DNA from: Steromphala cineraria
Taxonomy: Eukaryota > Mollusca > Gastropoda > Trochida > Trochidae
DNA: 64,000 nucleotides
Assembly: GCA_916613615.1 (NCBI GenBank)
Contig: OU744720.1
Location: forward strand, 68,216,471-68,280,470
Direction: 5' to 3'
Made by a program: the position numbers and the translations under genes
Notes under the pieces: generated by a model
Databases searched by the model: none
Told to the model about the DNA's origin: nothing
The model's input: the letters and a program-made list of their open reading frames with translations, nothing else
Shown here: positions 60,546 through 64,000 of the stretch, in pieces
Position numbering within the stretch: the first letter of the stretch is position 1
Layout of the letters: the number at the start of each line of letters is the position of its first letter

Positions 60546-60837
60546 AAACAGGATTATTTGTTTAGTTTTTTTCAACTTTACCTCAGTAAAGATGACCTTT
60601 ATTGTCAATCAACAGTACTGTCAGCACATCATTGAAATGTAACAGTATGATGGCATAATAGTATTCTTGGTTTTTGCATTTAGCCGTAACAGTTACATAT
60701 GGATATCAAAGTTGAAAATACCTACATGTATACACTGAAATACTGATGAGGCCACTTATGAACCAGCTTTCAGGTTTGTACGGTTTCACACAAAATCAGA
60801 AAAAACGAACAATTTCATAAACATATTCTGTAGAAAT

Positions 60838-61290
60838 AGAGCCATTGGCTCTCGAACTCATCAGGCTTCATCATTAATTTTCCTTTAGGGTGTTGCCAAT
60901 GTGGTTCCCACCTTCATAGGGTCCACAGGGTCACCAAATGTACCATTTTAGAAGCCCCATTATCGAAGAATTTCGTCATTCCATGCCTTGTGCGTCTTGA
61001 GATTAGGATGTAAACAGTTTTAGTAGGGTCAACTGACTTTACAATGTCACCAAAGCTACACATTTCAGTATTCACTGGCCAAGGAGTCCAGACACAAAAT
61101 TTCAGCTTTTAAGCTTTTATATGTTCTGGAGAAGGGTGGTCCTTATTAGGGGTCCCAGGGTCACCAAAGTTACATTTTATAATCCTCACTAGTCGAGTGT
61201 ATACACACAAGTTAAAGCGTCCTATGCCTTTTGGATCTGGAGAAGTCGAAAATGCACAAAGGGCCCATTGGGCCTTTCAGGCCAGATGAG
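60838..61290 (+). repeat. Repeat R, most complete copy
   Basis: Starts AGAGCCATTGGCTCT, then CTCATCAGGCTTCATCAT. Ends with palindromic AAAGGGCCCATTGGGCCTTT followed by CAGGCCAGATGAGTTAAAAA. CTCATC(A/T)GGC at the start and its complement near the end form a short inverted pair. Internal units contain CAGGGTCACCAAA repeatedly. Confidence 0.75.
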
Positions 61291-63107
61291 TTAAAAATGT
61301 AATTTGACTCGTGAAATCCTAAAAGAAAATTCAATCAACATACATGTATGGCCATAATTGAATTTTTAAAATGTGTAGCATTTTAATGTTTTAAATTTCA
61401 GATATGGGTCATCAAAACAAGCTATCTTATTACAAAGCACGTTTTAATGGTTCATACTTGTATAACGAATAATATACAAAATCACTGTTTCTGATAAGAA
61501 AGATCCTCCTTCTGACATATGGCTGGGCGTATTTACTCTCAATTCAAAATCTGCTTGTTAACATATGATGTGTTCTTCACGGATTATGAATCACTACTGG
61601 AACATAATTTCTGATTCATTGGTCGATGGTATAACTCTCTGCTACTTAAACAAACACTCACACTAATAGACCAGATGAGAAAACACCAAGCATTGCATTC
61701 ACTCTTAATTGAGTTTAATGTACAGATATAACAGTATTAGGTTTCATTAGTTTCAGGTTAGTATTAGTTTCAGGCATGGTGATTATGAAATAATAACCGA
61801 GTTGCATAATAAATAGCAAAAAAAGAACTATCTTGAAATATGATAGAAGTTGTATTTGTCCCTGCCATCTGTTTATCAATTGTTCGAAAATTCATTAGTG
61901 AGTCTTAGACACATGATTGATCTATGAAAAATGCATTTTTCAGCTTCTTTCTTAGAAGACTGAATATTTGTGTTTTGGTATTGTACTATAATAATTAATA
62001 TTTAATTTAAGATACATCATTACATGAATATCAATTAATATACGTTCTTATTAACTTCCAATTGGGAGACATATTATGTAAGTAAATCGATTAATAGTTC
62101 AAACGTATATATCATATTTCATCTTACTTTGAACATCCCTTAACTGCCAATGAAAAAAGGCTGGTACAAAAACAGATAAACAATCGTTCGAGTCTCAAGT
62201 AGACGATCAAGTATCAAGCACACTGTGTGTATCTGTTCAAAAACCTATAATGTTAAAGAGAAATGTTTCCTGGCGGCAAAAAAAGCTTTCCTTTTACGAA
62301 AGTGCTCGGAAGTCAGTGCGACTCTTCGGAAGTTTGTGAAAAATACACACTTCCTGTTGAGTAGGCAGGCATTACTTATATCTCCTTTGAGGAATACATC
62401 TATCTCAGAATTACCTTACCGTGTGTTTAAATGATTGTTCTGTGGTGTTTATTCAATTATCTTACGTAGATATCATATATTAATTATACTGCATAGTAAC
62501 CAATGGACCAAACTGGTTTGAAATATTATGTAAAGCGTGTAACACATGTACATAAACTATATGTAATATTGTCTTTGCTGTCAAGTATAGTACATAAGAC
62601 GCATTTGAAATAATATGTGAATAATTTGATCAGATCATGCATTTAAATAAATTATAATGCATTTAACGTTGATATCCATGGTGTAAAAGTAAGGCGTTTA
62701 TTGCATCTTGCTATTCTTTAAACTAACTGCTGTTACATTTATATTCCTTTAGAAGGTTTGGGTTTGAGAAGGGTTTGTTGTGTTAATTAAGGGTCGGTCA
62801 ACACAAATAAAAATGTTAAGTACAGTGCATCGATTTAAGGGCTTGAACCAAATCTCTTAATCTGTAAACATTAAATGAAATACAATTTGTTAGAAATGCA
62901 TGTACATTATTCAGTTTCTTTGTATCAAGAATATTGAAGCAGATTGAAACACACATTTCCTTTCCAAATAAGTTGTTATTCATTTACTTTGTATCAGATG
63001 ACTAGAGAATAAACTACAGTTACGAACTAAAGAAAAATCAGAGGACTGACACAGTATAATGTCCTAAAATGCCAACCTTTTAAAAACTTATCCCTTCATA
63101 TTTCTGC

Positions 63108-63377
63108 AAAAACCCGCCTTTCACGTAATTCTATTTTTAATTTCTTATCAACTAGACAGGATGCGTCAAAGAGTGCATTATTGGCTTGCTTTTTTGAAGA
63201 TCCTTTAGAAATGACGTGTTGGCATCTAATGACCAAATTTTAAATCCAACCTTATACGTAATTGCATTTTTTAAAAACTTAATAAATATACGGGATAGGA
63301 GAGCCATACATAGCATTATCGGCTTGATTTTTTTTGGGTCCTTCAGAAATGATGCAATGCCTTCTATTGACAAATTA
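63108..63377 (+). repeat. About 133-base tandem duplication within S2
   Basis: CCTT(T)CACGTAATT / CCTTATACGTAATTG, then CTAGACAGGATGCG / ATACGGGATAGGAG, ATTATTGGCTTG / ATTATCGGCTTG, and AGAAATGACGTG / AGAAATGATGCA occur twice in order. It covers the same ancestral segment that is duplicated with a different 99-base unit in the left S2 copy. Confidence 0.75.
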
Positions 63378-64000
63378 TTATCTCATCTCTTTAATTAATT
63401 TACTACATTTCTACGTTTTGATTCAAAACCCTATTTTCCAAAACTTGTTTCCAAAACGTATTCACTAATACGATGAAATTGTAAGTAATTCAAAGTTGCT
63501 TGAACAACATGTTTTAGTAAAAATAATTGTTAAACTTACTGCTTTCAGTTTGTGGAGACATTTTTTTTAATGCTTGCATGAGAATGAATTACTATTTATT
63601 GGTACAAATGCGAGAAATACATACCGTTTCTTGATTAAAATTTATATAGAGTGCGTTGAAATTTTCTAAAATGGCATATCCTTGAAACTGCATTTGACCT
63701 TTTATCAAGTACATCGCGTAATAACAGAGAAGGATATTGATTCAAGTAATTTCAGGTTTTTGCCGACCGAAGCATTCCCCGCGGATGATGTGGAAACAGA
63801 TTGCAACTCTTGATCTAACTTATGTGACTTCCTTGACCAAGAAATCTGGATTCTTATCAATTTCACTCTTTCTTGCAAGTAGGAATTCAAATGTTGTAGG
63901 TCGGTAGAGGTTTGAACAGACCGAAATGAAATATGTGTTTAATTTAAATATTGTGAGGAATATAAGATACAATATACTTTCTATTCACAATATTTTCAGC

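Larger units (their letters stand above)
60095..64000 (+). repeat. Segmental duplication S2, right copy (runs off window)
   Basis: Collinear with 42690-46322 as described there; similarity continues to the last base. It lacks the MITE-A insertion. It has its own TAG-rich stretch at 60440-60545, a more complete repeat R, and a different local tandem duplication at 63108-63377. Confidence 0.85.

Overview
The window looks like intergenic or intronic DNA from a marine invertebrate, most likely a bivalve mollusc (inference). It is strongly A+T-rich and has no long open reading frame. It is full of short decayed transposon copies, tRNA-derived SINE heads, foldback elements and degenerate tandem repeats of kinds common in bivalve genomes. 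I see no complete host protein-coding gene. Two short stretches could be host exons (34674-34855 and 50571-50821); neither could be assigned to a family.

Layout. 1-6 kb holds the first copies of two MITE families: MITE-A, with TTAA target duplications and Kolobok/T2-like ends, and MITE-B, with long terminal inverted repeats. 6-19 kb is an old duplication (6050-8160 matches 11600-15050, resuming at 9120-9320 versus 18610-18850), interrupted by MITE-A copies and a terminal-inverted-repeat element (17578-18463). 16.6-24 kb and 38.7-41 kb share a non-coding block with four relatives. One pair contains a 198-base core that differs at only 3 positions although its flanks are well diverged. 24-34 kb carries the relics: a LINE reverse transcriptase, a Tc1-like transposase, a tRNA-derived element, a KRBA2-like integrase and a second LINE. 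34-38 kb has a CpG-rich promoter-like stretch with a short exon candidate, part of which recurs inverted at 37.5 kb, and a TGACGTCA array. 42.7-46.3 kb and 60.1-64.0 kb are a second large duplication that runs off the right edge. 46-59 kb has two strong foldback hairpins, a tRNA-like sequence, an array with heat-shock-element-like palindromes, two more MITE-A copies, a Helitron-like element rich in AGGTCA half-sites, and a second Tc1 relic with intact ends.

How the parts relate. There is no pathway here. The window mainly records transposition, duplication and decay. MITE-A inserted into one arm of the 42.7/60.1 kb duplication after that duplication arose, and the other arm preserves the empty site. 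All four transposase or reverse-transcriptase relics have lost part or all of their catalytic core. The most unexplained signal is the 198-base conserved block. The Helitron-like element with nuclear-receptor-type half-sites and the two uncharacterised exon candidates come next. All identity estimates are by eye.
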